Part shown: positions 1-11,447 of the stretch, in pieces | How the letters are laid out: each line of letters begins with the position of its first letter | How positions within the stretch are numbered: position 1 is the first letter of the stretch | Source of the DNA: Nematopogon swammerdamellus | Taxonomy: Eukaryota; Arthropoda; Insecta; Lepidoptera; Adelidae | Direction of reading: 5' to 3' | NCBI GenBank assembly: GCA_946902875.1 | Contig: OX336345.1 | Coordinates: 7,843,395-7,907,394 of the forward strand | DNA: 64,000 bases | The notes under the pieces: generated by a model | Seen by the model: only the letters and a program-made list of their open reading frames with translations | What the model was told of the DNA's origin: nothing | The model's database searches: none | Position numbers and translations under genes: made by a program

Positions 1-256
1 TATTTGTATGATAATGGATTCGTATGTTTATTAAAAGTGTTCCATTATTTTGGGTTAAAATGCTGTCATTTCAACTGTGGCGGATGCGCGTGGATAATCG
101 TATGATTCGCGTTGCTCCGCGCCAAAGAAACATGGTTATATGAAGCGCCCGTGTCGAACTGCGTGTGCCCCAGTTTCCGGCTCATTATTTGTTGGTGGAA
201 TTTGTTAGCAGTAATTCCACATGATTAGAATGTCATCTGCTTTAAAATTTTAGGTA
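1..256. other. Unassigned sequence
   Basis: No open frame, repeat or motif that I can assign. Confidence 0.5.
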
Positions 257-647
257 TTTTTTTATTTTTTTATGGAAACTGACGCGGTTGGCTACATCAC
301 CTACCACATCAGTGATGTCAGCCCATAACACCGGGTGAACTAGGTGCCGTGTCAGTGCTTCCCTTCATTTCATGTCGGCTACACTGAACTGGACGGAAAA
401 CACGAACTATTTACATAGCCGTTACGACCGACGACGTTTCATTCAGTGCGGTGATACCAACCCGGGCGGGATAAACCCTACCATCTAGTAAGGTAAGAAG
501 GAAAGGGACCTACAGATTTACGTGGAATCCGAACCACACGGTCAGCCTCCAACGGTCGAGCGGTCACCAATACAAGCACTGACCGTCCGCGCTCAGGGTT
601 GCTTAATAACAGTCGACCGACCGCACCACTGAGCTACCGAGGCTGAC
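257..647 (-). repeat. SINE family A, essentially full length
   Basis: Read on the minus strand, the copy starts with GTCAGCCTCGGTAGCTCAGT, a tRNA-like A box. A 5S rRNA-like segment follows (about 548-625), then a linker containing GTAGGTCCCTTTCC. The body opens at TTACTAGATGGTAGGG and ends with GTCAGTTTCCAT and an A tail, seen here as the poly-T at 257-271. Together with 44771-45213 it defines the complete architecture. It is non-coding and would be mobilised by a partner LINE; that last point is inference from SINE biology. Confidence 0.85.
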
Positions 648-2229
648 ATAATTTTATTTGCGTTTTTTGTATAATTAAATTTTTTGTTTTACCTGTAACA
701 AACCACATATTTCCCTTAAGTGGTCAAATATTTATAATGACTTTTCAGTTACTTTAGGATTTGATGCCCCTTTTATACGTTTGAATTATTTGACCTAATA
801 CTCTACCTAGTAGGGTGTCGCTTCTTGAACTCACTCCTTCCTTGCCCTTACACACGCACATGCACGTGCTCTCACTAACACACACACGACACCGTCGTCA
901 GTCGCCCCAGCTGTCGGAGGCGAATCAAATCGATTTATTTCTTCACCTTTCAAACTGTGCCTTCCTTCACATTTACAGAAGACCAGAACACTTAGTAAAT
1001 ATTGTTAATGGCACAGAAGTGACAGCTTTGCACCTGGAACCAGGGTTGCCATGTGTCCCCAGGATTCCCAGGTTCTTGTTTCCGAATTCCATTCGGAAAC
1101 TTCAATTGTGAATGCCTACATCCACCCTGACGGTCTAGTGGCCTTCAAGGAAGATATAGGATGACTTGGTTAGGTGAAGACCGCAAGGGAATTGAAATTC
1201 GTTTGACAATTCAGATAATCTTTAGTTAGGTACCTACTATGTGTGATAGTTAAGATTTTATTATTTTAATGTATTTCTTTTTATCATTTAGTTTCAATAT
1301 TTTTGACTTCTTCTCATGAAACGTATTTATTTTAATTTTGTTTATTTTTAACTTTTTTACCTTTGGTTAGACTACTAATCCTAACACAATTTCCTGCATT
1401 TTAATGTGAATTGAAAAATTCGTATTTTGAAATAATAATGAACACATAACATGGATTTTATATTAGTCTTGATTTTATCCTTTACCGCATTACATTCCCT
1501 TCCTTTGATAATTCAGATTAACTAAGACGACAAAAACTCAAACATTGTTATCTCAATTTCATTACTTTAGTAATCTCTCCATCAAGTTGCCTAGAGACAG
1601 TTGTACCCATAGGAGCGCCAGCGACAACATTCTACCTCTTTGGTCGTACCAAAGTGGGGGACTGTACGTTCGACTTTTCAATTCAAGCCGAACGAATTTG
1701 TTCAAAGGGCGAATTTTCTCCGATCTCGCCCTTGGATCTGAATGTTTATAATCTATGCCGGCCGATAATAAATCGCGACCTTATCCTTTCTACGTCGGCC
1801 CGAGGGGACGAAGGTCGTAGTTATCGAAAGAATTATTTGTATCGAGCCCTTAAAAATCAACATAATAAAGGTGTGCTCCAATACAGCATCCACCTTGTGA
1901 GAGCTCGCGTTAAATTGTGTATTTTTATTTCATCTAAGTATGGCTTCTTCAAGAATTGCTAACAGTTTATTTTCTATTAAAGTGGTTTTCGTATAGTTCA
2001 AATTATTTATTAAGTTTTATTATTTATAATAATATTATGTTAGTACTAAACATACATGTACTCGCTATAAGTCTACTTCTATTGTCCAATGCCAAATAGG
2101 TAGAATTTGGTGACGACAGTATAAAATTCAATATGGAATTGTGCAAGTTGATTGAACATAGTAGATTGTGTCATACTTACTAATAGAAGATGCAACTTTT
2201 CGATTTAGAGAGAATACTCGTACGTCATC
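648..2229. other. Unassigned AT-rich sequence with one less AT-rich block
   Basis: No recognisable gene. A moderately GC-rich block at about 1600-1920 stays open for about 100 codons (ATG at 1654, stop near 1962). I recognise no domain in it, and its flanks show no convincing splice sites. It could be a degraded LTR or repeat. Confidence 0.4.
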
Positions 2230-2300
2230 GACCCGATGGCGGAATTGTAAACGCGCTGGCGGCTCAAGCCGGAGTTCCAGGTTCGAATCCTGATCGGGAC
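2230..2300 (+). tRNA. tRNA-like Pol III unit, possibly a pseudo-tRNA
   Basis: The sequence folds as a cloverleaf. The acceptor GACCCGA/TCGGGAC has one A-A mismatch. The D stem is GCG/CGC, the anticodon stem CTGGC/GCCGG includes one T-G pair, and the T arm reads CCAGG-TTCGAAT-CCTGA with one mismatch. The internal promoter matches are exact: A box TGGCGGAATTG (2237-2247) and B box GGTTCGAATCC (2280-2290). The seven-base anticodon loop is GGCTCAA, so position 33 is G rather than the near-universal U. The formal anticodon would be CTC (Glu), but this loop is abnormal. The D arm resembles bacterial tRNA-Leu more than animal tRNAs. A decayed tRNA or a SINE head is as likely as a functional gene. 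Confidence 0.5.
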
Positions 2301-2303
2301 GTA

Positions 2304-2309
2304 TTTTTT
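2304..2309 (+). terminator. Pol III T-run terminator
   Basis: Six T residues lie four bases after the tRNA-like segment, the normal position for RNA polymerase III termination. Confidence 0.5.
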
Positions 2310-2587
2310 CGGCTCTGCATCTATCTAGTGAAGAAATTTATTAAGTTATTTTATTTCTCGCTAAATCGTCGCACGCCTTCTTTATTATTAAGTGAAAGAC
2401 GAACACAAGCGAAAGGATACGCCCTACATTATAGGTCACAAACGCATATGTAGGTGCACACGTACATACAGTAAACAACTAGCGAATGAATCACAAGCAG
2501 ACTCCTCGTGCGAGTCGAATACTAACTTGTAGTTCACACAATCAAGCAGACTGTAGGCATATCGTCATCACAAGCATGCTCGCAAGC

Positions 2588-2989
2588 GTCTGCGTGTCCA
2601 GCTGGCTGACGTCCGCATGTCCAGCTGGCTGACGTCAGCATGTCAAGCTAGATGACGTCCGCATATCCTGCTGGCTGACGTCCGCATGTCCAGCTTGATG
2701 ACGTCCGCATGTCCAGCTGGCTGACGTCCGCATGTCCAGCTGGCTGACGTCCGCATGTCAAGCTGGATGACGTCCGCATGTCCTGCTGGCTGGCGTCCGC
2801 ATGTCCAGCTGGATGACGTCCGCATGTCCAGCTGGCTGACGTCCGCATGTCCAGCTGGCTGACGTCCGCATGTCCAGCTGGATGACGTCCGCATGTCCAG
2901 CTGGCTGACGTCCGCATGTCCAGCTGGCAGACGTCCGAATGTCCAGCTCGCTGACGTACGCTTGTCCAGCTGGCTCACGTCCGCATGTA
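2588..2989. repeat. 23-bp minisatellite, about 17 copies
   Basis: The unit is TGTCCAGCTGGCTGA followed by CGTCCGCA, 23 bp in all, with point variants (GATGA for GCTGA, AAGCT for CAGCT). Most units carry an E-box hexamer CAGCTG and a CRE-like TGACGT; one unit has the palindrome TGACGTCA near 2631. Because 23 is not a multiple of 3, the open minus-strand frames repeat every 23 residues (three units) and cycle through all registers. They are a by-product of the period and not evidence of a gene. Confidence 0.9.
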
Positions 2990-3084
2990 ACGCGGATCGT
3001 AAAATACGCATATCAAACGCTTACGTTTCGTAAGCAGGTCGTAAGAGTCTACACGTAAGTTGGTCGTATGCGTCTTTGTTTGTA

Positions 3085-3342
3085 TTTTTTATGGATACTG
3101 ACATTTTTGGCTACATCATCTACAACATCCGTGATGCCAGCCCACAACACCTTGGTGAACTAGGTGTCATCTCAGTGCTTCCCTTCGATCGTGCCGGCTA
3201 CACTGAACTGGACGGAAAATGCTACTTACATAACCTTCTCGACCGCCTTTTCATTCAGTGCGGTGGCACCGACCCGGGCGGGTTAAACCCTACCACCAGT
3301 ACCACCACCACCACCTAGTAAGGTACGAAGGGAAGGTACCTA
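3085..3342 (-). repeat. SINE family A, 5' truncated
   Basis: Poly-T at 3085-3090 is followed by the family A body in reverse, up to the linker near GGTACCTAC. The head is missing. An ACC trinucleotide run (about 3290-3316) has expanded within the central block. The copy sits between stretches rich in GGTCGTAAGNGTC words, which appear on both sides (3020-3070 and 3350-3425), so it probably inserted into a degenerate repeat. Confidence 0.8.
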
Positions 3343-4612
3343 CTGCACGTCAAGAAGGTCGTAAGTGTCCGCTTGCCACGAGGGTCGCCCGCAAGGCCTG
3401 TCATTCGAGGTCGTAAGCGTCCTTATGACATACAGGTTGCAAGCATCAGCTATGTGCCTTGGTAGGTATACTGCTCGCGGGCATGTGAGTTAGGAGTTTA
3501 ATATCGAGCTCGTAAATCAGCGACGGGGTCCTCTCCCATTACTTTATGATACTTTCGGAGAAAAAGAAATAAGTTTATATTAAAATTCACTTAAGTTTCT
3601 CGGCGGACAACTTTGCAGAAGTTTATGAACGTTGAGAAATGTTGGATCTATAAAGGCGAAGGGCTGCCGAGTGAGTGAGGCGTGAGCAAGTGAGTCACTT
3701 TCACTAAAGGTGATAGGCATAAAGTAGCGCGGTATATTTGCACAAATTGATACATTGTATAAGACACTGAATGGAAAGGTCGGAAAATTCGCATTCGCAA
3801 AATCATGAGCATCACGGAAAAACAGTATAGTCTTCGCCCGCTGCATCCGGCCATTTAAAAGCATTAAACTCATTGTTACCGATAACATTAGCCATGTCTG
3901 TCCTTATGCCTACTGCTGTAAAGATCAGTTTAGCATAACAAACAATGTCATTGTTTGTCATTGTTTTTCATAGTGTTTAATTGTTTGTCATTGTTGTTGC
4001 AAAATGTATTTGCCTACGAATAATAATTAAACGAAAAAAAATATTTAAAAATATCCCAATTCAAACCAACATACCAGACCAAAATAAAACAAACAATATA
4101 GTTTATAATTTTAAGACTTTTATACCCTTTAAAGTTTAAAGAAATGTGGCATCTACCTATCGAACTAGTAAAAACATATCCTTTCCACACTTGCACAGCG
4201 AGGGATCCTCGCGTCATAACAGTTGATTTACCTCCAGCTCCTCCGAGCACCCCTCCAAGTTGCCCCCTCGTAAATCACGTGACTAGTAGCCCATGCGTCA
4301 CGTGACACCTCGAGCAGAAAACCGACCGAGACGTGCATGGGAGAAGAATGCGCCGAATGTGGGGGAGGTATCACGTGTAATATTAGGCAGTTGAACTTTT
4401 GAGTGATGGCAGCACAGAATTTTCCTTATTGGAAAAGTTGCCGTCGGAACTCGGAACCCGCAACATTTCCGATTCAATTCTCAGAAGTTACCTGACTTAA
4501 AAAATGCGATTTAACTTGTAAAAGCCGCTGAGTCGTGCGTTCTATAAAAGTTCTGTCGGGCTCAATTCAACTGACTCCTAAACGTATGGTTTGATTTGGC
4601 CATAAAAATAAT
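3343..4612. other. Unassigned; degenerate short repeats
   Basis: 3343-3430 holds imperfect GGTCGTAAG words continuing those before the SINE. Around 3940-3990 the word TTGTTTGTCATTG recurs three times. No credible exon is visible. Confidence 0.4.
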
Positions 4613-4716
4613 ATTTTTTTAACATCGTACGGTTGCTACATGCCTTACTACACCTGCGATGTCAGCCCATAACACCTCGGTGAACTAGGTGCCATGACAG
4701 TGCATCCCTTTGGTCA
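4613..4716 (-). repeat. SINE family A 3' fragment
   Basis: A poly-T and about 100 bp of diverged family A 3' end, including GATGTCAGCCCATAACACC and GTGAACTAGGTGCCAT. Confidence 0.7.
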
Positions 4717-5520
4717 TTTTGTAATTACGATTCATTTGATCAAATTAATCATTATGGCAGATACTATGACTAGATCCATGGCGTGCGCGTCAATGTTATA
4801 TATAAGCCTAGCTAGATGATAGACCAAGGGACAAGTGTTCCAATGAAAGTGTTGTACTAACGGAGGAATTATATGAAAAACCTTATAAACATGAAAGAGA
4901 CCTCAGAGGTGTAGCAGGTGGCACTGGTCCACTGTCTCCATGAACCCTGTTTAGGGCGAAACGTGCGGTTATATCTCTAACATCATAATGTAACTTACAA
5001 AAACAAGCACATGGGTAATCTTACACGGTGAAATCCCGTAATACGACTATCATAGTCGAAAGTAGCAACAAACCAGAAAAGTTACCATAGCTCAAGCGGC
5101 CCCTTTTATGACGCCCAAACCTAGTTCCCATGATAGCCGTATGTATACTTTATCGTAGCCTGCACAGTTTACGATCCATTTCCGAGAAGGGGGGTAGGTT
5201 GGACCGGACCCGCCGAGTCCTTTAGGATTAACATTTAGGCGTAAAGACGGGTTTATCTGAGGCCATGATTAACTGTAATGGTTAAGTTAATGCCTTGTAC
5301 CGCGGTTCTGGGATGGATGCTCGTAAAATTAGGAAAACACGCTGTAAATCTAATGAAGCCTTGATGAGTCAACCTGGCCACCTACATATAAGGCGATAAG
5401 AATCGTAGATAATACAATATATCCCAGTCTCCAGACAGACCCGAGCTTTAGATTAATGTCTTACTTCAACAGAGATACTGTGGAGAGAGAAAGATAATAT
5501 TCGAGATAATCGTCTTGGCG
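4717..5520. other. Unassigned sequence
   Basis: No repeat or exon that I can support. A weak echo of the LINE C-terminal segment (GAAAGAGACCTCAGAGGTGT near 4890) is too short to call. Confidence 0.4.
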
Positions 5521-5636
5521 ACGAGCCTATATGAAGAATATTATAAGAGTGGAAGAGGCGTCAGAGGTGTGTCAGGATCGTGGCACGTGGAGATACGTTA
5601 TCTCTGCCTACCCCACTGGGAAGCAGGCGTGAAGCT
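5521..5636 (+). pseudogene. LINE polyprotein C-terminal fragment
   Basis: About 110 bp match the segment at 26845-26970 closely (GTGTGTCAGGATCGTGGCACG, then GCCTACCCCACTGGGAA). There the translation reads VCQDRGTWRCVVSAYPTGK. The class is inferred from the longer minus-strand copy at 53849-54232, which adds a basic GKGRPR motif typical of non-LTR retroelement C termini. No start or domain is intact. Confidence 0.5.
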
Positions 5637-6049
5637 ATGTATAATCTTCTTTGCGTTTTCCAAAGTGTAATCTCCTATGCCGATTATGGCAACTGGGAAA
5701 GGATAAAATTTTAAGTAACTTCTTCTACTTTATTTTCCGAGATAGTTTATTATGGCCACTCCTGGACGTACGCCAATCCAAATGTGTATGCTTTTGTTTA
5801 GTTGTTCTGAATGTTATATCGACCTGCCCGAATCTCAATCTGAATCTGAATCCGACCTCCTTTTTCGTCGGTCCACCTCGTTTGAAGTATTCTCATGCAT
5901 TATCTATCAGTGAATGGTCTTCACCTGACCGCATTTAATTGAACGTATTCCATGTTCCGTGCCTGTATTTCCCTCGAGTCGAGCCTGGAATCCCCTTCCT
6001 ATGCTGTGTTCGTGTTCTTGTCCTAGTTTATGAATGGAGCACAGCTCAA

Positions 6050-6168
6050 TCAACTTACGTGCAGTTTTACTAATGTGATAGATAAGTCCGCTTTTGCCCC
6101 TCATGTTAATTATATATCCAGCTTGTTACTGTGAAATGTTTTTGGAGCAATAAAGTATTTCTATCATC
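6050..6168 (+). repeat. LINE-like 3' end with AATAAAG
   Basis: GATAAGTCCGCTTTTGCCCC is followed by TGTTACTGTGAAATGTTTTTG and GGAGCAATAAAGTATTTCTATC. It is parallel to 11330-11447 and, on the minus strand, 57846-57960. All three have AATAAAG close to the end and a short T-rich tail. I infer a 5'-truncated LINE family. Confidence 0.55.
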
Positions 6169-6711
6169 TATTAGTTCCCTTGAATCAAAAAGCAGAAATT
6201 GGGCACATATTATTATTTACTCCATTCTGTTTTGTCGCACGCTCATTAATTGTCCTTTAGATAAAATCAGCTGCCAGCCTTTGTCATCTTCTTCGTTTAC
6301 AAGTCCTGAGTAATAATTCGTCGCCCCAATACCATACGGCTCGGCGGTCTCGCATCTATTAAATATTATCTTCTCTTCTCTTCTATTATAAAAGGCAACG
6401 TCTGTCTGTGTTGTAACGGATAAACTCAAAAACGATTGATCCGATTTAACGAATTTTTCACTAGTAGAATCTGGCATATCTCGGAAAGCGAACACGCTAC
6501 GTACGTACATCTTGATATTTGTCCAGAGAGCTGAGTAATGAACGAATTGGGCGAGGCGCGGAAAAATGTGACCTATAAAAATAAATATGGCCTGTTAAAA
6601 ATCTATAAAAATAATGTACCTATATAGGAAATGGAACATATAGTTACTCCTTTAAGAAGTTCGTGGTATCTAACTAACTAACTAAGTTGATGGTGCCTAA
6701 CTCCTAAGCTT

Positions 6712-6935
6712 ATTCCAGTTTCTTTGTGTTTAGGTTGAATTTCACCGAGTCATGCAGCAGATGGGTCTTCGTGCCTTATTGCTGCTTGATAGTTATCTTG
6801 TCCTAATACAAGGCTAAACGTGGTGGTAGGTGTTGTGCTGTAATTTATAAGAGTACTTGCAGCAGAACACCGATTACTCATTACCCCGATTGTCATGATA
6901 GAGCGTGTGATATGTACGAGTATGTATAATTTTTA
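6712..6935 (+). repeat. SINE family B, 5' truncated
   Basis: Contains ACCGAGTCATGCAGCAGATG, CTTATCTTG-like and GGTGTTGTGCTGTAATTTAT segments shared with 15604-15936, 33046-33300, 48205-48443 and 55028-55346. It ends GCGTGTGATATGTACGAGTATG; family B copies end in TATG-rich rather than poly-A tails. Confidence 0.75.
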
Positions 6936-7283
6936 GTTCAGAAAAGTAAATGTCGCGAGCGGAGCCGCGGGAAATAGTGAGTCTCTCTCATAAATGTCAA
7001 CAGATTGTGAATTATTGAGTCTCGGGTGAACACGTGACTGAACCTAGACCAAAGCTAGATGGAATCTAGACCGAATCGACTCATACAATCTTAATGTGTT
7101 TCATCCCTGATGTGTCTCTGTGCCTGCTTGATCGGCGGTAGGATAGGTGAAATGAAGGTGCTTTGAAAGATTTTCTAAAGGTTTATTCATGTCTGAGAGA
7201 GTGAACTCTACAATAACGAGAGAAGCCAACTCCTATTCATATTTAGAGGTGGTAAGGTAAATATTATTATTAAAATTATATAT

Positions 7284-7418
7284 GTTTTCCGTCCAGTTCA
7301 GTGTAGCCGGCACGACCAGAGGGAACCACTGACATGGCCTTCACCTAGCTAGGTGTTATGGGCTTACGTCACGGATGTTGTAGGTGATGTAGCCAACCGT
7401 ATCAGTTTCAATAAAATG
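7284..7418 (+). repeat. SINE family A 3' half
   Basis: Forward family A body from TTTTCCGTCCAGTTCAGTG to CAGTTTCAATAAAATG. Confidence 0.8.
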
Positions 7419-7560
7419 TTTATAAAAAAACATTTCCGCGCTTAGCTTAGAACAGTACTTCTTATACTCTACTCTCTACAAAACAAATTAGGCTTGTCAC
7501 TGACTTCAGGTAGAATGATAACCACCACATAACCATAATATTTTCTCTACCTCCATATCT

Positions 7561-7874
7561 ACTCTCTACTTCTTATATAAAAGGGAACGTGTCTGTATGT
7601 ATGCTTGAGGTAAACTCCTGAACCACCGAGCAGATTTTGATGCGGTCTGCGCCAATGGAAAGAGTAGTTCTTGAGGCTCACTATAGGTCTAATAGTGCTA
7701 TAGGCCTATATATTTAGCGTGATATACCATCACACATATAAGTATAGTATGGACGGGAGAAAGAGAAGGAATATAAGAGAAGCGATCGTTTATTATCTAC
7801 CATATATGTGTGCTTAAATCAGATTTGCTATTAAACCGAGTTTACCGCGAGCGAAGCCGCGGGCAAATGCTAGC
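7561..7874 (+). repeat. S-type interspersed repeat, near complete
   Basis: Opens TACTTCTTATATAAAAGGGA and closes CGCGAGCGAAGCCGCGGGC..GCTAG. It is the same element as 55645-55940 and, on the minus strand, 18062-18366. No coding capacity. This end is a sequence I associate with Lepidoptera; I do not know its formal class. Confidence 0.75.
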
Positions 7875-10864
7875 AGTTTATAAACTCACCCAAATATTTC
7901 GTGTACTTGTATTTTCGACCATATTATAATGAATAGTCAAAGTCAAAGTCAAAAACATTATTTGTAAACATGATTGCTCACATTCAATTGTTCACATTCA
8001 AATTCACATCGTCAGTAAAATTCCCGCAATAATAATTTGTCAATATTACTTGTCTTCTTCTGGTTTGCCGCTACCTCGGCCCACACTTCCGCACATCGCG
8101 CCTCACCCTACACCCGCTCACGCCCAGCTCAGTAGCGTTAGTATCGCTGTCGCGTAGCCAAAGAATATAATACCGCGTAGCCACGTTCGTGTTGTATGTG
8201 TAATTGAGCTACCTGCCCCTCGCGCGTGTACGAATTGTGTTTTTTGTGTTATTTGTTTTAATTACTAACATTTTGTTGTGTTTAAATGCCAATATGAGTA
8301 AAAAAGGACAAGTAATATGATTATTACGTGTCCGCTAGCTTCACTAGTCATGTCACTTAATTACGTAGAATTATTATTACATGGTAGTACATATTAGTTA
8401 CTTCTATGCCTGAAATACGAAGTAACGACAGTTCAGTTGAACACCTAGTGGCGGGAGTATTCGTCTATCCGACTTTTTTGTCTACGGTACCGCTAGCTGT
8501 TACGTCATAACCGTCATCGGTTGCATTCTGGAAACAGACGACTAATATAATATTAAGATGTTCTACAGCTAAATACACAAATATGTTCATACAATTATTA
8601 TTGGATATTTCGTTTTATTTATTTATTTATTATTTTTTGTTTTACAGAATTTGGTATACATATAATTTTAACATACACACATTTCATTTGCGTCACATTT
8701 GTACTACCTATGTTAATATATTGAACATTGCGAGATCATAATAGGTTATATTATATTGTACCCGTAGTATAAACGGACATGAATTTTGTAACATTTTTAT
8801 TCCGTTTTAACAACGTGTGTCAGGCATATTGTGGCAAAATGAAAGTAGGTCACAGTTTATTTGAATTAGTGCCATCTATCACTATGCCATCGTCACAGAA
8901 TGGCCGTTTTCGTGCATATGCGGCATGTGTTCGGTTCGATGGTGCGCAGAGCATGCGCGCACATAATGAGGCTCTTACTATTCATATTCCGAGGCGAAAC
9001 AAAGATGAGATGTCACATAGAATCACTTAGTGACCGCTCGTATACAGCAGGCGTCAAATCGACGGGCCTTTCGAGGAAGGTTTATTTTTTAAGTTTTATA
9101 ACAAAGCAATCCGTAACTATTCCGTAAATCCCTTCGTCATTATATTATGCGTACCTACTCGTATTTGTCTCTGGCTTCGTTCGCGTTAAATTTCGATTCT
9201 ACTCGCTATGTTGTAACGTCAATTCCTGCTCCAATAAATTTTTTTGATATAAAATTTTAAGGTTTAAATTTAGGTTATATTTATGGGGCCTAGTTGATGC
9301 ATATAGTGATGACAGACAGTAAGATTGACACAATTGCATTTTGTAACAACATAATACGTTACAATAAATACAATTACGTAATTTTTAACCGGTTTCAAGA
9401 AAGATGATATATTTTAATCATTAAAAGGCAATAATTTATTTATATTACAATTATATCAAATACAGACACCGATACATACAAGGAAACGAAACAAAAATAA
9501 AACTAATTACATAGAATTAAATTAAAATAGAAAATAAACCTAGGAAATTAAAAATTCCTAAACTAAAACAAAACAAAGAAACCTTAATCATATCTTATAT
9601 TTTTATCATTTGTAATATTGTATGCGTTAAATTAGGTTAAAAGGCAGATTTTTTTCCACACTCGTACTTGCCACGAAAATCCCGTGGATTTACCTCACCT
9701 GTATAATATGCCTTGCCGTCCATACATACATATTCAACAAAGCGAAGAGGCAACGCGCAACGGCCGCATATTTCGACATACAGACGTGAATGAACTGCCG
9801 CTCCGTTGTTTTGTAGAGAAGTTTCGTAATAGCGAAATAAGCTTTATGCACAGCCGTATGGATTTTTCAACTATGCAAAGGCTCGTTCATCCATCACGGA
9901 GGTTTCACAAAGTTTTTGTTTGAAACTGTGCACGTGGAAGCTAATTAAACAATTTGAATGAACAAAAGTGGAAAGGTTTTTTTGAAAGTCTTTGAAAATT
10001 AATTACGTTCTTTTGAAAAAAGTTTTTTGAACAAATAGAACGTTCGAAAACCATAAAAATTACAATTCGTTAGTATATATATGTACTGTACTGAACCGTG
10101 GTGTGGTGTACCAGCCTTTAAAGAAGACTATTTAAAAGTTCAATAGTTCATAATGAACGGTAAAGGTAAGTTTGTGTTATTCGCCTGTTTTGCACTTCAA
10201 GACAAACAAACGCTAGATATTTTGTTAATACCTACCGACACAATTCTTTCAAAAGATAAAAGTTACCAAACTCAGAACGTAAAGTATTCAATAGTCTAAA
10301 ATTGTTTTTGAGTTGATGCTTTCAAATAATCTGACTGATTTTAGACATGCGGCTCCACTAGAAATTCAAAAAATCTCAAAAGCAAGTTATTCATAAAAGT
10401 GACATCGCTAGTCAAGTACTCACAAAAATTGTACTCCGGTGCCGAGGGAGTCAGACTTTTTTTTTTCAAAAACCTCGTCAGTAACGAGGTCTTTTGTTGT
10501 GCAAATTTTAGTATCAGAGGGCGTAGCGGTGGGGGGAGGGAGGGAACCTACCTTGTAAGCACTGAGGTCTACAGAAACTTGTAGGAGAACCAGACTTCGT
10601 AAGCTTACTAAATAATATTACATGTAAAATGTTGGTGGAATCTACAAAGCTAAGTCTACCTACACTATGTACAGTGTGTAGTAGAGAAGTGACAGGATAT
10701 GAGTTGAGTATTAATTCGAAGATAGAAACGCCAAACACGGCGGAACTAATAAGTAGTACGTTTGAGTATAATGTACTTCGAGATTTCACGTTTTTAAATA
10801 CATTTATATTAATTTTTCAAACATTTTACAAAAAGTAATAAAAATACACAAAATTAATACAAAA
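7875..10864. other. Large unassigned stretch with weak promoter-like sites
   Basis: A GTCAAA run (7937-7955) resembles a minus-strand LINE tail. A GC-richer segment (8045-8235) precedes a short ATG frame at 8294. At 10152-10165 an ATG is followed after 13 bases by a good donor (AAAG/GTAAGTTT), with an AT-rich TATATATAT about 80 bp upstream (10074-10082); this could be a minimal first exon, but nothing downstream supports it. Frames near 8779-9127 and 9684-9923 show no domain. Confidence 0.35.
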
Positions 10865-11272
10865 TCTAAATAAAAACGGTAATTTCCGCCGGGGCGTCTG
10901 GAGGCAAGCCTCCAAGCACGCCGCGCCGGTGGGTGCAGGCCGTGGCTACCGAGCTCTCCGAGACGACGCGAGGCAAGCTACGAGCGATAGGTGGTGGTAC
11001 TAGACTCGTAGGCCACCACCACCCCCATCTCGGAGAGCTACGTATCCGCCGCCGGTCTGCGGGGCGAACGTCACGCAGCCCTTTCATCGACTTTGCTCGT
11101 CGTGCGTGCGTCGCCGTTGCGCACTGTACCGCCACACCACCGGTAGCGGGGGCTGTAGACGGAGCACGGAGCCCCGATAGCCCCAAGCAGACCGGTTATG
11201 TGTGGCTGACGTCGTCGTCCCGTCGTGGTTGGAGTGGCGGAAGCGCGACGTATTATTATTATTAATTATTTT
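10865..11272. other. GC-rich block, coding status unclear
   Basis: About 400 bp are much richer in G+C than the flanks and stay open over about 100 codons on both strands. Palindromic pairs such as GAGCTCTCCGAGA/TCTCGGAGAGCT and GGTGGTGGT/ACCACCACC are present. Low-stop GC-rich DNA opens both strands by chance, and I recognise no domain. It ends in a short TATTATTATTATTAATTATT run, as some retroelement ends do. Confidence 0.4.
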
Positions 11273-11329
11273 AGGTAACCTACATACATTTCACTATATG
11301 AATCTACTCACAAACATCCACAGATTGAC

Positions 11330-11447
11330 TGGAAGAAATCTCTGTAAGCAATAACCTTTGCAACCCATGGAAATGTTCTAATGTGAAATTTAATTGTTAC
11401 TGTTAAATGTTTCTTGGAGCAATAAAGTATTTTCTATCTATCTAACG
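11330..11447 (+). repeat. LINE-like 3' end with AATAAAG and CTAT tail
   Basis: GAAGAAATCTCTGTAAGCAA ... TGTTACTGTTAAATGTTTCT ... GGAGCAATAAAGTATTTTCTATCTATC. Same family as 6050-6168 and 57846-57960(-). Confidence 0.6.

Noticed and set aside
1545..1962. Overlapping 68- and 102-codon frames as an exon or LTR
   Set aside because: No domain, no terminal TG..CA pair with a duplication, no second copy in the window.
2588..2989. CRISPR-like array
   Set aside because: Direct tandem units without unique spacers, in eukaryotic-type sequence.
2643..3011. Long minus-strand open frame with repeated residues
   Set aside because: Produced by the stop-free 23-bp minisatellite; the other minus frame (2648-2917) has the same peptide period, and no flanking gene structure exists.
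3076..3318. 80-codon frame ending in poly-Thr
   Set aside because: Lies entirely in an inverted family A SINE; the Thr run is the ACC expansion.
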